Shown here one piece after another: positions 50,198 to 59,152 of a stretch of 64,000 nt of DNA (positions are counted from its first letter, which is position 1; each line of letters begins with the position of its first letter). This DNA comes from Nocardioides sp. B-3 (GTDB lineage Bacteria; Actinomycetota; Actinomycetes; Propionibacteriales; Nocardioidaceae), in NCBI RefSeq assembly GCF_024703895.1, contig NZ_CP087968.1, positions 930,001-994,000 on the forward strand, written 5' to 3'. The translations under genes and the position numbers were made by a program. A model generated the notes under the pieces. That model was not told the origin of the DNA, did no database searches, and saw nothing but the letters and a program-made list of their open reading frames with translations.

Positions 50198-51118
50198 ATG
50201 GAATCCGACCTCCACGGGGGCACCCGCATCGCCGTCCTGATCGACGCCGACAACACGTCCGCGAAGTATGCCGAGGCACTGCTGGAGGAGGTCGCGAAGT
50301 ACGGCACGCCCACCATCAAGCGTGCGTACGGCGACTTCGCCTCTCCGCAGCTGAAGGGCTGGACCACACAGCTCAACGCGCGGGCGATCCGCTCCATGCA
50401 CCAGACCGCGTTCACCACCGGCAAGAACTCGACCGACTCGGCGCTGATCATCGACGCGATGGACCTGCTCTACGCCGACAACGTCGAGGCCTTCGCGATC
50501 GTCAGCAGCGACAGCGACTTCACCAGCCTCGCGCTACGACTGCGCGAGTCGGGCAAGAAGGTCTACGGCCTCGGCCGCAAGACGACGCCGTCATCGCTGC
50601 AGAACGCGTGCGACCGGTTCATCGCCCTCGAGGTGCTGATGGCCGAGGGCTCGGAGGGATCCGAGGAGTCGGAGGACAAGCCCTCGGACGAGAAGACGGC
50701 CGAGGAGGCGCCCTCCCTCAACCTGCAGAGCGCCCTCACGAAGGCGATCAACGCGATGGCCGACGAGGACGGCTGGGTGACGGTGTCGCAGATCGGCAAC
50801 CACCTCACCCGCACCCACGCGTCCTTCGACCCGCGCAACTTCGGGCACAGCAAGCTCACGGCGCTGGTCGCGGCCCAGCCCTACCTCGAGACGCGGCGAC
50901 GACGCGAAGCGGCTCGAGGTGCGGCTCAAGTCGACGCGCAAGGCTGCTGCAGCCAAGCCCCCGGCCGCAGCGAAGAAGGCTCCGGCGGCGAAGAAGACCG
51001 CGAAGGCCAGACCAGCCGAGGCCGTCGAGCCCCCGAGGCTCCCGCAGCTCCCGCCACACCGAAGGTCACCGTCACCACCCGGACGCGACCTGCCCGGAAG
51101 ACCGTCCCCAAGGACTGA
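50198..51118 (+). CDS. NYN-domain protein with LOTUS/OST-HTH-like region
   Basis: About 306 aa. The N-terminal NYN (PIN-like) nuclease fold reads IAVLIDADNTSAKYAEALLE, TIKRAYGDFASPQL, STDSALIIDAMDLLYADNVE and FAIVSSDSDFTSLALRLRES; the Asp residues of DADN, D-SALIIDAMD and SDSDF form the acidic site. A Glu-rich linker precedes an OST-HTH-like part (LTKAINAMADEDGWVTVSQI-GNHLTRTHASFDPRNFGHSK), then a Lys/Ala-rich tail (KAAAAKPPAAAKKAPAAKK) like histone H1. Frame changes near 50897 and 51030. NYN-LOTUS proteins are thought to act on RNA; the target is unknown. Confidence 0.88.
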   Translation: MESDLHGGTRIAVLIDADNTSAKYAEALLEEVAKYGTPTIKRAYGDFASPQLKGWTTQLNARAIRSMHQTAFTTGKNSTDSALIIDAMDLLYADNVEAFAIVSSDSDFTSLALRLRESGKKVYGLGRKTTPSSLQNACDRFIALEVLMAEGSEGSEESEDKPSDEKTAEEAPSLNLQSALTKAINAMADEDGWVTVSQIGNHLTRTHASFDPRNFGHSKLTALVAAQPYLETRRRREAARGAAQVDAQGCCSQAPGRSEEGSGGEEDREGQTSRGRRAPEAPAAPATPKVTVTTRTRPARKTVPKD

Positions 51119-51138
51119 CCCGCGACGACTCGCCAGAG

Positions 51139-51190
51139 CGGCGGTCAGCCAGCCACATTGCCCAAGCTGAAAATGTGGGTCACTCACCGC
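51139..51190. repeat. Intergenic palindrome, two half-units
   Basis: Units at 51139-51159 and 51169-51190 are an inverted pair of the module also seen at 1635-1772 and 50029-50163, here with AAAATGTGGGTCACTCACCGC as the right arm. It lies between the convergent NYN and TetR genes and includes the corrected TetR stop codon. Confidence 0.78.
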
Positions 51191-51789
51191 TAGCCGGCGT
51201 GGGGCGTCGGGTGACGGCCGCGACCAAGTCGGCGACGACGACGCGCCCGGTCGTCGATCGTCTCCCGCGGCAGCGCGCGCAGCGGACCCCGCGACGTCAG
51301 CGTCGCAAAGCCGTGCACCCCCGACCAACAGGTCATGACGGCATCATCGACCCGCTCGGGGGCGAGCCGCCCCTCCGCGACCAGTGCCGCCAGCGCCTCC
51401 TCGAGCAGCGTGTACGGCGATTGGCCGCCCGGCTGCAGCTTCTCCCCCATCGCGAAGAACGCGACGTCGAACCAGCCGGGCTCGTCGAGCGCGAAGGCGA
51501 TGTAGCCCTCTCCGACGGCGGTCAGCATCGCGGCTCCTTCGTCCTGCCCCACCTGCCGGGCGGCGATGGTCTCGGCCATCTCGTCGAGCACTGAGACTGC
51601 GACCGCGATCACCAGCGCGTCGCGGTCGGCGAAGTGCCGGTAGGCCGCACGGGCGGTGACGCCGGCCCGCCGGGTGGCCTCCCGCAGGCCGATGGCCTCG
51701 GCCCCGTCACTGCGCGCGAGGTCGCGGGCGACCCGCACCAGCTCCTCGCGCAGGTTGCCGTGGTGATAGCTGCCTCTTGCCTCGGTCAT
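51180..51789 (-). CDS. TetR-family regulator with WHG domain
   Basis: About 202 aa. The N-terminal helix-turn-helix is GSYHHGNLREELVRVARDLA, then LREATRRAGVTARAAYRHFA. The C-terminal WHG domain is recognised by CWSGVHGFATL. Start ATG 51789. A frame change near 51240 hides the end; shifted, it reads VVVADLVAAVTRRPTPASGE and stops at 51180. It is divergent from an ABC exporter across two palindromes and probably represses it. Confidence 0.88.
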
Positions 51790-51796
51790 GGTCGAA

Positions 51797-51834
51797 GTCT
51801 ACAGTGAAGACATTCCGATGTACTCACTGTGGAC
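51797..51834. promoter_or_regulatory. Probable TetR operator, inverted repeat
   Basis: GTCTACAGTGA (51797-51807) and TCACTGTGGAC (51824-51834) are 11-base arms with one mismatch and a 16-base spacer, just upstream of the tetR start. The spacing is long for a single TetR dimer, so a paired site is possible. Confidence 0.6.
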
Positions 51835-51849
51835 ATCAATTTATGACAG

Positions 51850-51866
51850 AGGACAGGACCTGTCCT
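51850..51866. promoter_or_regulatory. Palindrome upstream of the ABC exporter
   Basis: AGGACAGG-A-CCTGTCCT, perfect 8-base arms with a 1-base centre, 57 bases before the ATPase ATG. Shape fits a dimeric repressor site; the neighbouring TetR is the natural candidate. Confidence 0.6.
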
Positions 51867-51922
51867 GCTCCACCGCCACACTCGAGGAATCGGACCACCA
51901 CCCAGACCAGAAGGAGACACTC

Positions 51923-52719
<797 letters not shown>

Positions 52720-52723
<4 letters not shown>

Positions 52724-53478
52724 GTGACACCACCGTTCTCGGCGGGCGGGCCGTGCGCGAGTCCCTGCGCACCCCCGACGCACTGATCCCGACGATCTTC
52801 ATCCCGCTGTTCTTCCCGGTGGTCAACACCGGCCGGGTCTCGGAGATCTTCCGGTCGGACACCACGGCCTTCCTGCAGGGCCGGGGCTATGCCGCATTCC
52901 AGCTCCCCACGTCGCTGCTCCCGGCTGCGTCGTTCGGCAGCTCCGCGCTCTTCCTCGTCGAGGAGATCGAGGGCGGCTACTTCGACAAGCTGCGGGCTGC
53001 CCCGATCTCGCGGGTCTCGATCGTCTTCGGCCGGCTCTGGTCCGAGGGCGTGAAGAGCCTCGTCCTGACCGCACTGATGGTGGCGGTGGCGCTGCCGTTC
53101 GGGGTGCGCATCGCCGGCGGCGTGACCGGGTTCGCGGTCCTGCTGGTCCTGATCGCGCTGTGGGCGGTGGTGTTCAGCGGCTTCATGCAGCTGGTCGCGC
53201 TCAAGAGCCGCAGCGCGGCCGCGACGCAGGCCGGCAGCATGGTGTTCTTCCCGCTGCTGTTCATCACGCCCAACTTCGTGCCGCGTGACCAGCTCAGCCC
53301 GCTGATGGAGATCGCCTCCTCCTTCAACCCGGTCACCTACCTCATGGAGGCAGCCGGGTCGCTGGTGCTCGACCCGTCGTTCCAGTGGGCCGTGCTCGGC
53401 AAGGGCTTCGCCGTCGTCGCGGTCGCCATGGCCGTGATGGTCGCGCTCACCGTGCGCGCGATCAACGACTATGAGTGA
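52720..53478 (+). CDS. ABC-2 exporter permease (DrrB-like)
   Basis: A clean frame of 252 codons with six hydrophobic segments, including SLLPAASFGSSALFLVEEIE, ALMVAVALPFGVRIAGGVTG, FAVLLVLIALWAVVFSGFMQ, SMVFFPLLFITPNFV and AVVAVAMAVMVALTV. The motif LVEEIEGGYFDKLRAAPISR after segment 2 is typical of DrrB-type proteins. ATG 52720 overlaps the ATPase stop. It ends three bases before the hemE stop on the other strand. Confidence 0.93.
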
Positions 53479-53481
53479 GGC

Positions 53482-54528
53482 TCAGATCGGGTAGGCCTGC
53501 ACGAACTCCGTGAGCGCCTTCAGCTGGCCGGGGTCGGTCGACGGGATCACGCCGTGGCCCGGGTTGAAGATGTGCCCCTTGGCCGCTCGCCCCTCCTCGA
53601 TGATCGAGGCGGCGCGAGCGGTCATCACGTCGGTCGGGGCGAAGACCGGGGGTCGGGTCGAGGTTGCCCCGGGACGACCCGGTCGCCGACGCGTGCGATG
53701 CCGTCTGCCAGCGGCGTACGCCAGTCGATGCCCACCACGTCGGCGCCCGCCTCGGCCATCAGGCCGAGCAGGTTGGTGGTGCCGACACCGAAGTGGATGC
53801 GGGGCACGCCGAGCTCCCCGGCCGACGCCAGCACGCGAGCGGAGTGCGGCATCACGTGCTCGGCGTAGTCGCCCGGGGTGAGGGCACCGGCCCGGGAGTC
53901 GAAGAGCTGTACGGCGCTGGCGCCGGCCTCGACCCGGATGCGGAGGTAGTCCGCGGCGATGCCGCCGATCTTGCGCATCAGGGCGTCCCAGACGTCCGGG
54001 GCGCCGAACATCATCGCCTTGGTCTTGGCGTGCTCCTTGGAGGGACCGCCCTCGACGAGGTAGGACGCGACCGTGAACGGCGCGCCGGCGAACCCGATCA
54101 GCGGTGTGCCGCCGAGCTCGGCCACGAGCTGACGGACGGCCTGCGTGATGAAGGGGACGTGCTCGGCCGTCAGGTCCGGGATCGCCGCCACGTCGGCCGG
54201 GGTCCGCACGGGCGACGCGACGACCGGACCGATGCCGGGCTTGATGTCGAGGTCGACGCCCACCGCCTTCAGCGGCAGCACGATGTCGGAGAAGAAGATG
54301 GCCGCGTCGACGCCGTAGCGGCGCACGGGCTGCAGGGTGATCTCGGTGACGAGATCGGCGTCCATGCAGGACTCCAGCATGCCGACGCCCTCGCGGATCT
54401 TGAGGTACTCCGGCAGCGAGCGGCCCGCCTGACGCATGAACCAGACGGGGGTGTGGCTGGGAGTCTCGCCCCGGGCGGCGGCCGGGGAAGGCGCTGCGGG
54501 CGAGCGGGCTGGAGGCAGGAGCTGTCAC
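53482..54528 (-). CDS. hemE: Uroporphyrinogen decarboxylase
   Basis: Decarboxylates uroporphyrinogen III to coproporphyrinogen III. GTG 54528 opens [13 protein letters not shown] and the conserved region [20 protein letters not shown]. Further motifs: [58 protein letters not shown] and [20 protein letters not shown]. Frame changes near 54488 and 53660; the second leads to the normal [12 protein letters not shown] tail. About 348 aa. Confidence 0.95.
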   Translation of the reverse strand: MTAPASSPLARSAFPGRRPGRDSQPHPRLVHASGGPLAAGVPQDPRGRRHAGVLHGRRSRHRDHPAARAPLRRRRGHLLLRHRAAAEGGGRRPRHQARHRSGRRVARADPGRRGGDPGPDGRARPLHHAGRPSARGRARRHTADRVRRRAVHGRVLPRRGRSLQGARQDQGDDVRRPGRLGRPDAQDRRHRRGLPPHPGRGRRQRRTALRLPGRCPHPGRLRRARDAALRSRAGVGRGARRAPHPLRCRHHQPARPDGRGGRRRGGHRLAYAAGRRHRTRRRPGRPGATSTRPPVFAPTDVMTARAASIIEEGRAAKGHIFNPGHGVIPSTDPGQLKALTEFVQAYPI

Positions 54529-54599
54529 GGGCGAATCTTCGCAGGTCAGGCGGCGTGGCGGCACATCGCCATCCGGCGCCACTGACCTACTCTGGGGCC

Positions 54600-55218
54600 A
54601 TGGTGGCGCGTCATGAGACGCATCCGGAGACGGGTGCCGGCCCCGCGGAGTTCCGCGCGGCTGTCGCCAGCATGCGCTCAGCCGCCGTCCGCCCCGAGGT
54701 CTTCTGCGAGGAGATGCCGGCGCCACAGCGCATTGCGCCGTACTCCTCCGCACTGTCCGCGGACGTCACGGTGGACGACGTCGACCTCGGCACCGGTCGC
54801 CTGATCCTGCTGCACGACCCGGCGGGCAACGACGCCCTGGAACGGCACGTTCCGCTGCGTCGCCTATGCCCGCGCCGAGATCGACCCCGAGCTGATCGCC
54901 GACCCGATGCTGGCCGCGGTCGGCTGGTCGTGGCTCGCCGAGGCCCTCGACGCCCACGGTGCGGCCTACGCAGAGATGTCCGGGACGGTCACGAGCGTGT
55001 CGACGGAGAGCTTCGGTGGCATGTCCGACGAGGAGGGCACCGCGCAGATCGAGGTCCGCGCGTCCCGGACCCCCGTCGCCAAGGACGAGGACCAGCCGCT
55101 GGACGTCGGGCCGCACGTGGAGGCGTGGGCCGAGCTGTTGTGCACGGCGGCAGGTCTCCCGCCCGTGCCCGAGGGCGTCACGGCGATCCCGAGCCGGCGC
55201 GGTCAGCGCGGCTCGTGA
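54600..55218 (+). CDS. DUF3000 protein
   Basis: Divergent from hemE, the usual actinobacterial arrangement hemE-DUF3000-rnd. The chain FRAAVASMRSAAVRPEVFCE, EMPAPQRIAPYSSALSADVT, then WNGTFRCVAYARAEIDPELI and GTVTSVSTESFGGMSDEEGT matches DUF3000. ATG 54600. The frame changes near 54838. The function of this family is not known. About 206 aa. Confidence 0.9.
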
Positions 55219-55220
55219 CG

Positions 55221-56496
55221 ATGGACGACACCCCCGACACACAGTCCGAGGACGCCCCCGCTCCCGAGGTCGAGCTCGCCCCCTGCTGACCCTGCGCGAC
55301 GGCCTGCCCCACGTGGTCGAGACCGTCGAGGCCCTCGAAGCGGCGTGTACGGCGTTGGGCGCGGCCACCGGACCGGTCGCGATCGACGCCGAGCGAGCCT
55401 CGGGCTACCGCTACTCCGCGGTGCCTATCTGATCCAGCTGCGCCGCGAAGGTGCCGGGACACGGCTGATCGACCCGATCGCCTTCGACGACCCGGCCCCG
55501 CTGCAGGAGGCACTGGAGGGCACCGAGTGGATCCTGCACGCGGCGACCCGGGACCTGCCGTGCCTGCGCGAGGTCGGCCTGCGACCCGCGTCGCTGTTCG
55601 ACACCGAGCTCGCCGGCCGGTTGCTCGGCTACCCGCGCGTCGGCCCGGCCACCCCGGTCGAGACCCAGCTGGGCCAGCGGATGCGCAAGGAGCACTCGGC
55701 CGCCGACTGGTCGACCCGCCCGCTGCCCAAGGCCCGGCTCGACTACGCCGCCCTCGACGTCGAGGTGCTCCTCGAGCTGCGCGAGCTGATGGTGGCCGCG
55801 CTCGACGAGGCCGGCAAGACCGAGTGGGCACAGCAGGAGTTCGACCACCTGCTCGACTTCGAGCCGACCGTGCGACAGGACGCCCGGCGCCGTACGTCCG
55901 GGGTCCATCGGCTCCGCGGCCGTCGTTCGCTCGCGGCGGCCAAGGCGTTGTGGGAGGCCCGCGACGAGATCGCCGCCCGTCGCGACGTCACTCCCGGTCG
56001 TGTCATCCCCGACGCCGCCATCGTGGCGGCGGCGACCGCGCTGCCCGCCGACCGCACGGCCCTGATGGGCACGCCCGGCTTCCACGGTCGCGGCGCCGAC
56101 CGCTACTCCCGCGCCCGGGTCGACGCCCCGGCCGCGGCGCTCGCGATGCCCGAGGACGAGATGCCGACCCGCACCCCGCGCGTCGACGGGCCTCCGCACC
56201 CGCGCATGTGGGCCGACCGCGACATCGTCGCCGATCGCCGGTTCAAGGCGGCGCGCGTCCATGCTCACGCTCGCCGAGGAGCACCACCTGCCGGTGGAGA
56301 ACCTCCTCACCCCCGACTTCGTCCGCCGCGCCATGTGGTCGCCGCCCACCAGCCGAGAGCCCGCCGTGCTGGCCGACGAGCTGCGCAACCAGCTGGCCGG
56401 CTACGGCGCGGTCCGTGGCAGCTGGAGCTGGTCACCGGCGCCCTCACCGGTGCGGTGCTGGCCGGCGACGTCGAGCCACCGCCCGAGTCCGAGTGA
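55221..56496 (+). CDS. rnd: Ribonuclease D family exonuclease
   Basis: About 425 aa. The DEDD exonuclease domain shows VAIDAERASGYRYS with the D-x-E, then the LIDPIAFDDPAPLQEALEGT and LPCLREVGLRPASLFDTELA segments, and DWSTRPLPKARLDYAALDVE. An HRDC domain follows (RDEIAARRDVTPGRVIPDAA). Frame changes near 55285, 55420, 55885, 56268 and 56415. It trims structured RNA 3' ends. ATG 55221 is two bases after the DUF3000 stop; the gene ends in a palindrome shared with the next convergent gene. Confidence 0.9.
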
Positions 56497-56570
56497 GCCG
56501 ACCGGGCACAAAGTTCCGTACTTTGTGACCGGTCGATGCCTGCCCGGCGGAACTTTGTGCCCGGTCGGCT
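56496..56570. terminator. 23-base palindrome between convergent genes, bidirectional
   Basis: Arms 56496-56518 and 56548-56570 are exact inverses (core CCGGGCACAAAGTTCCG). A third degenerate half-copy, TACTTTGTGACCGGTCG, fills part of the loop (56519-56535). The element spans from the rnd stop to the solute-binding gene stop, so it probably terminates both transcripts. Confidence 0.75.
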
Positions 56571-57944
56571 ATTCGGTGGGCGACTCGGTCGGGGACGGGG
56601 ACTCGGTCACCGACTCCGGGTCGAGGACGGCGCGCGAGGCGTTGTCGATCTCCTCGGTGGCGAGCTCGAGGTCGAGCACACCCGGGCTGGTGACGAGGTC
56701 GTCGAGCAGGGGGAGACGGCGGCCTCCGTGTCGGCACCGGTGGTGAGCAGCGGCGGGATCACCATGCCACGGATGGCGGAGTTGAAGACGGTGGCGTGCT
56801 CGGGCTCGCGGCCGGGCCACAGGAACGCCTCGGAGCCGGCGACCTCGGTGTTGGCCGGGACGATGTAGCCCGTGCGGGTGACGATCTCGAGGGCGGCGTC
56901 CGAGACGGCGTACGCCGGGAAGTCAGCCGCGTCGTTGACGACCTCGGTGTCGGCGGAGATGCACAGGCCGTCGATGTCGCCGACGGTCGCCGGGGTCTCG
57001 ATGACGGGCATCGAGATGGTGTCGAAGGAGAGGTCCTCGACGGCGCGCAGCTCGGGGACGAGGTCGCGGAAGCCGGCGATCATGGCGAGCTTGCCGCGCT
57101 TGAAGAGCTGCAACGAGGTGGACTTGCGCAGCTCGTCGACGCTCGGTGTCAGCGTCGTGTCGCGCAGGATCGTCAGCGTCTGCTCGAGGGCGGAGCGGGT
57201 GCTGTCGTCGGCGAAGTCCAGCGACGTGGGGTCGGAGTCGTCGTCGAAGAGATGGCCGCCACCGGAGTAGATGAACGGCGCGAGCCCGCGCAGGGTCGGC
57301 TCGATCCACACCCCGTCGACCTTGCCGCGACGCGTCGCGAACTGGGCGGCGGCGGCGAACTCCGCGAGCGTCCAGCGGTCGCTGCGCACACCCTCGGATG
57401 ACACGGTGGGCACGTCGAGGCCCCGACGCTCCATCTTCTCGAAGTCGACGTGCTCGGTGTTGAAGTACATGACCATCGGGGACACCGAGTAGGGCATGCA
57501 CTGGAGGTCGTCGTCGTAGGAGAACGCATCGAGTGCGTCGCGTGAATAGCGGTCACCGAAGTCGATGCCGCGCTCGTCGAGCAGGAGGCTGACCGGCCGG
57601 GTCGACTCACTCTCGGCGAGCTCCATCAGGTCACGACGAGGTGTCAGGAAGACGTCGGGCGCCTCGCCGGCGAGGACCGCCTCGAGTGCCTGCTCGTGGT
57701 TGTTCCGGGTGACGAGCTCGACGTGGCGCGCCTGCGACGACGCGTTGAACGAGTCGACGACCCGGTCGAAGGCCTTGAGCTCGGCCGGCTGGCCGAAGGC
57801 GCCGAAGGTCAACGTCCCGGGCTCCTCGACCGTGGTCGGCTTGGCGGTCGGCTTCTCCCGCGGCGGCGGCTGGTCGTCGGAGCACGCCGCGAGACCCGGG
57901 CTCAGCACCAACGCAGACGTCATCGCCATCAGCCGTCGCGTCAT
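56569..57944 (-). CDS. ABC sugar-type solute-binding lipoprotein
   Basis: About 458 aa, ATG 57944. Signal MTRRLMAMTSALVLSPGLAA then Cys (lipobox). The mature protein has LTFGAFGQPAELKAFDRVVD, EAVLAGEAPDVFLTPRRDLM, MPYSVSPMVMYFNTEHVDFE and APFIYSGGGHLFDDD, the pattern of type I (family 1) solute-binding proteins. Usually this partners two permeases and an ATPase; none is adjacent. A Ser/Pro/Thr repeat ends the protein. The frame changes near 56715. Confidence 0.88.
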
Positions 57945-58005
57945 CTTCGCCCGCTTCCCCTACGTCCCATGAACCGTCGCATCCTTGACCGAGGCAACCT
58001 TACGG

Positions 58006-58386
58006 TCACGACGCGGTGTGACCGGCCGCGGCCTCGACCACCCGGGCGAACACGGCGGGATCGAGGGCGGCTCCTTCACGCCGTACGCCATCACGCGTCA
58101 GCGGGACGAGCCGATCCAGCCGGACCTCGCTCGGGCGGCCCTTGGAGTCCCGGGCACCGCTGCCGACGTCCATCCAGAAGCGGCCGTGGGTCGCCTCGTC
58201 GGCGGCGTCACGGTCGTGGTCCTTGCTCGTGAAGTAGAGCCCGAGCCACCCGTCGTCGACGGCGCGCAGCACCAGCACCGGCCGGTCCTTGCCCCGGGAC
58301 GGGTCGTCCTCGTAGGCCACCCACGCCCAAACCACCTCGCCGGGATCGGGTTCGCCGTCGATCTCGGGTGCATAGGTGTCGGCCAT
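58006..58386 (-). CDS. PemK/MazF-like protein
   Basis: A clean 126-codon frame from ATG 58386. PDPGEVVWAWVAYEDDPSRG, then KDRPVLVLRAVDDGWLGLYF and RLDRLVPLTRDGV are the strands of the MazF/PemK endoribonuclease barrel. No antitoxin-like gene is adjacent on either side, so it may be a solitary homologue rather than an active toxin. Confidence 0.75.
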   Translation of the reverse strand: MADTYAPEIDGEPDPGEVVWAWVAYEDDPSRGKDRPVLVLRAVDDGWLGLYFTSKDHDRDAADEATHGRFWMDVGSGARDSKGRPSEVRLDRLVPLTRDGVRREGAALDPAVFARVVEAAAGHTAS

Positions 58387-58423
58387 GGCGCCGAGCATAG
58401 GGAAGGGCTCCTACAGTGATGGG

Positions 58424-59026
58424 ATGGCCGACTCGGATGCGCCCCGACACCACCGACCGCGCGTCCCGGGCGCGGCTTTCTTCGAGGACCTCACCGGTGG
58501 CGCCGACCCGGCCGCGGTCCGCGAGGCCGGCGACCTCGCGGCCACGTTGCTGGTCCGTGGAGCGCAGGGCGCGGACGACCGCGACCTCATCGAGCGGGTG
58601 CTGCACCTCGCCGACACGGAGGGCCTCGAGACGCTGGCCGAGGTCTGGTCCGGCGCTCCGGCGGACAGCCTCGCCGGCTGCCTGTGGCGGCTCTACGTCC
58701 TGCGCGCGTGGGTGCACCGGTCGCCGGTGGAGGTCGCCGCGGAGTACGACGCCGGGCTGGCCGGCGCCCGGGTCGCACGCGTGGTCGCAGGCGTCGCCGA
58801 CCCGCCGGGCCCCGACGAGGTGAAGTCGATGATCGATGACGTGCTGCGCGGCATCGTCGCCGACTTCGCCGTCACCCTGCTCCGCGCCGCCGCCTTCGCC
58901 CGCGTCGTCGCCACCGGGCGGGCCGCCCACGCCGGCGCCAACCACGAGGCGACCGTGAGGATGCTCACGCTCTCCGAGCAGCTCGAGGCGGCGGGCCACC
59001 TCGAGCTCCGCGGTTCGCTGGCCTGA
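58424..59026 (+). CDS. Conserved protein of unknown function
   Basis: A clean 200-codon frame, ATG 58424, divergent from the PemK-like gene. It is largely helical (REAGDLAATLLVRGAQGADD, LAGCLWRLYVLRAWVHRSPV, RGIVADFAVTLLRAAAFARV). No catalytic motif is visible. It resembles small actinobacterial proteins I cannot name. No clear partner beyond the divergent PemK-like gene. Confidence 0.7.
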   Translation: MADSDAPRHHRPRVPGAAFFEDLTGGADPAAVREAGDLAATLLVRGAQGADDRDLIERVLHLADTEGLETLAEVWSGAPADSLAGCLWRLYVLRAWVHRSPVEVAAEYDAGLAGARVARVVAGVADPPGPDEVKSMIDDVLRGIVADFAVTLLRAAAFARVVATGRAAHAGANHEATVRMLTLSEQLEAAGHLELRGSLA

Positions 59027-59152
59027 GCGGAATCACGACGTAGACTCTCCCCGGAGCACGCCGCATCGCGGCAGCCCCGGGTCCCAAAATTAGCCGCTAC
59101 GAGCGGCCACGCGCCGTGAGGCGCTCCCGGTGCGGCGTGGTCCACAAGTCTT

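Noticed and set aside
1635..51190. CRISPR array from the repeated palindromes
   Set aside because: Units are inverted pairs scattered across loci, not evenly spaced direct repeats, and no cas gene is present.
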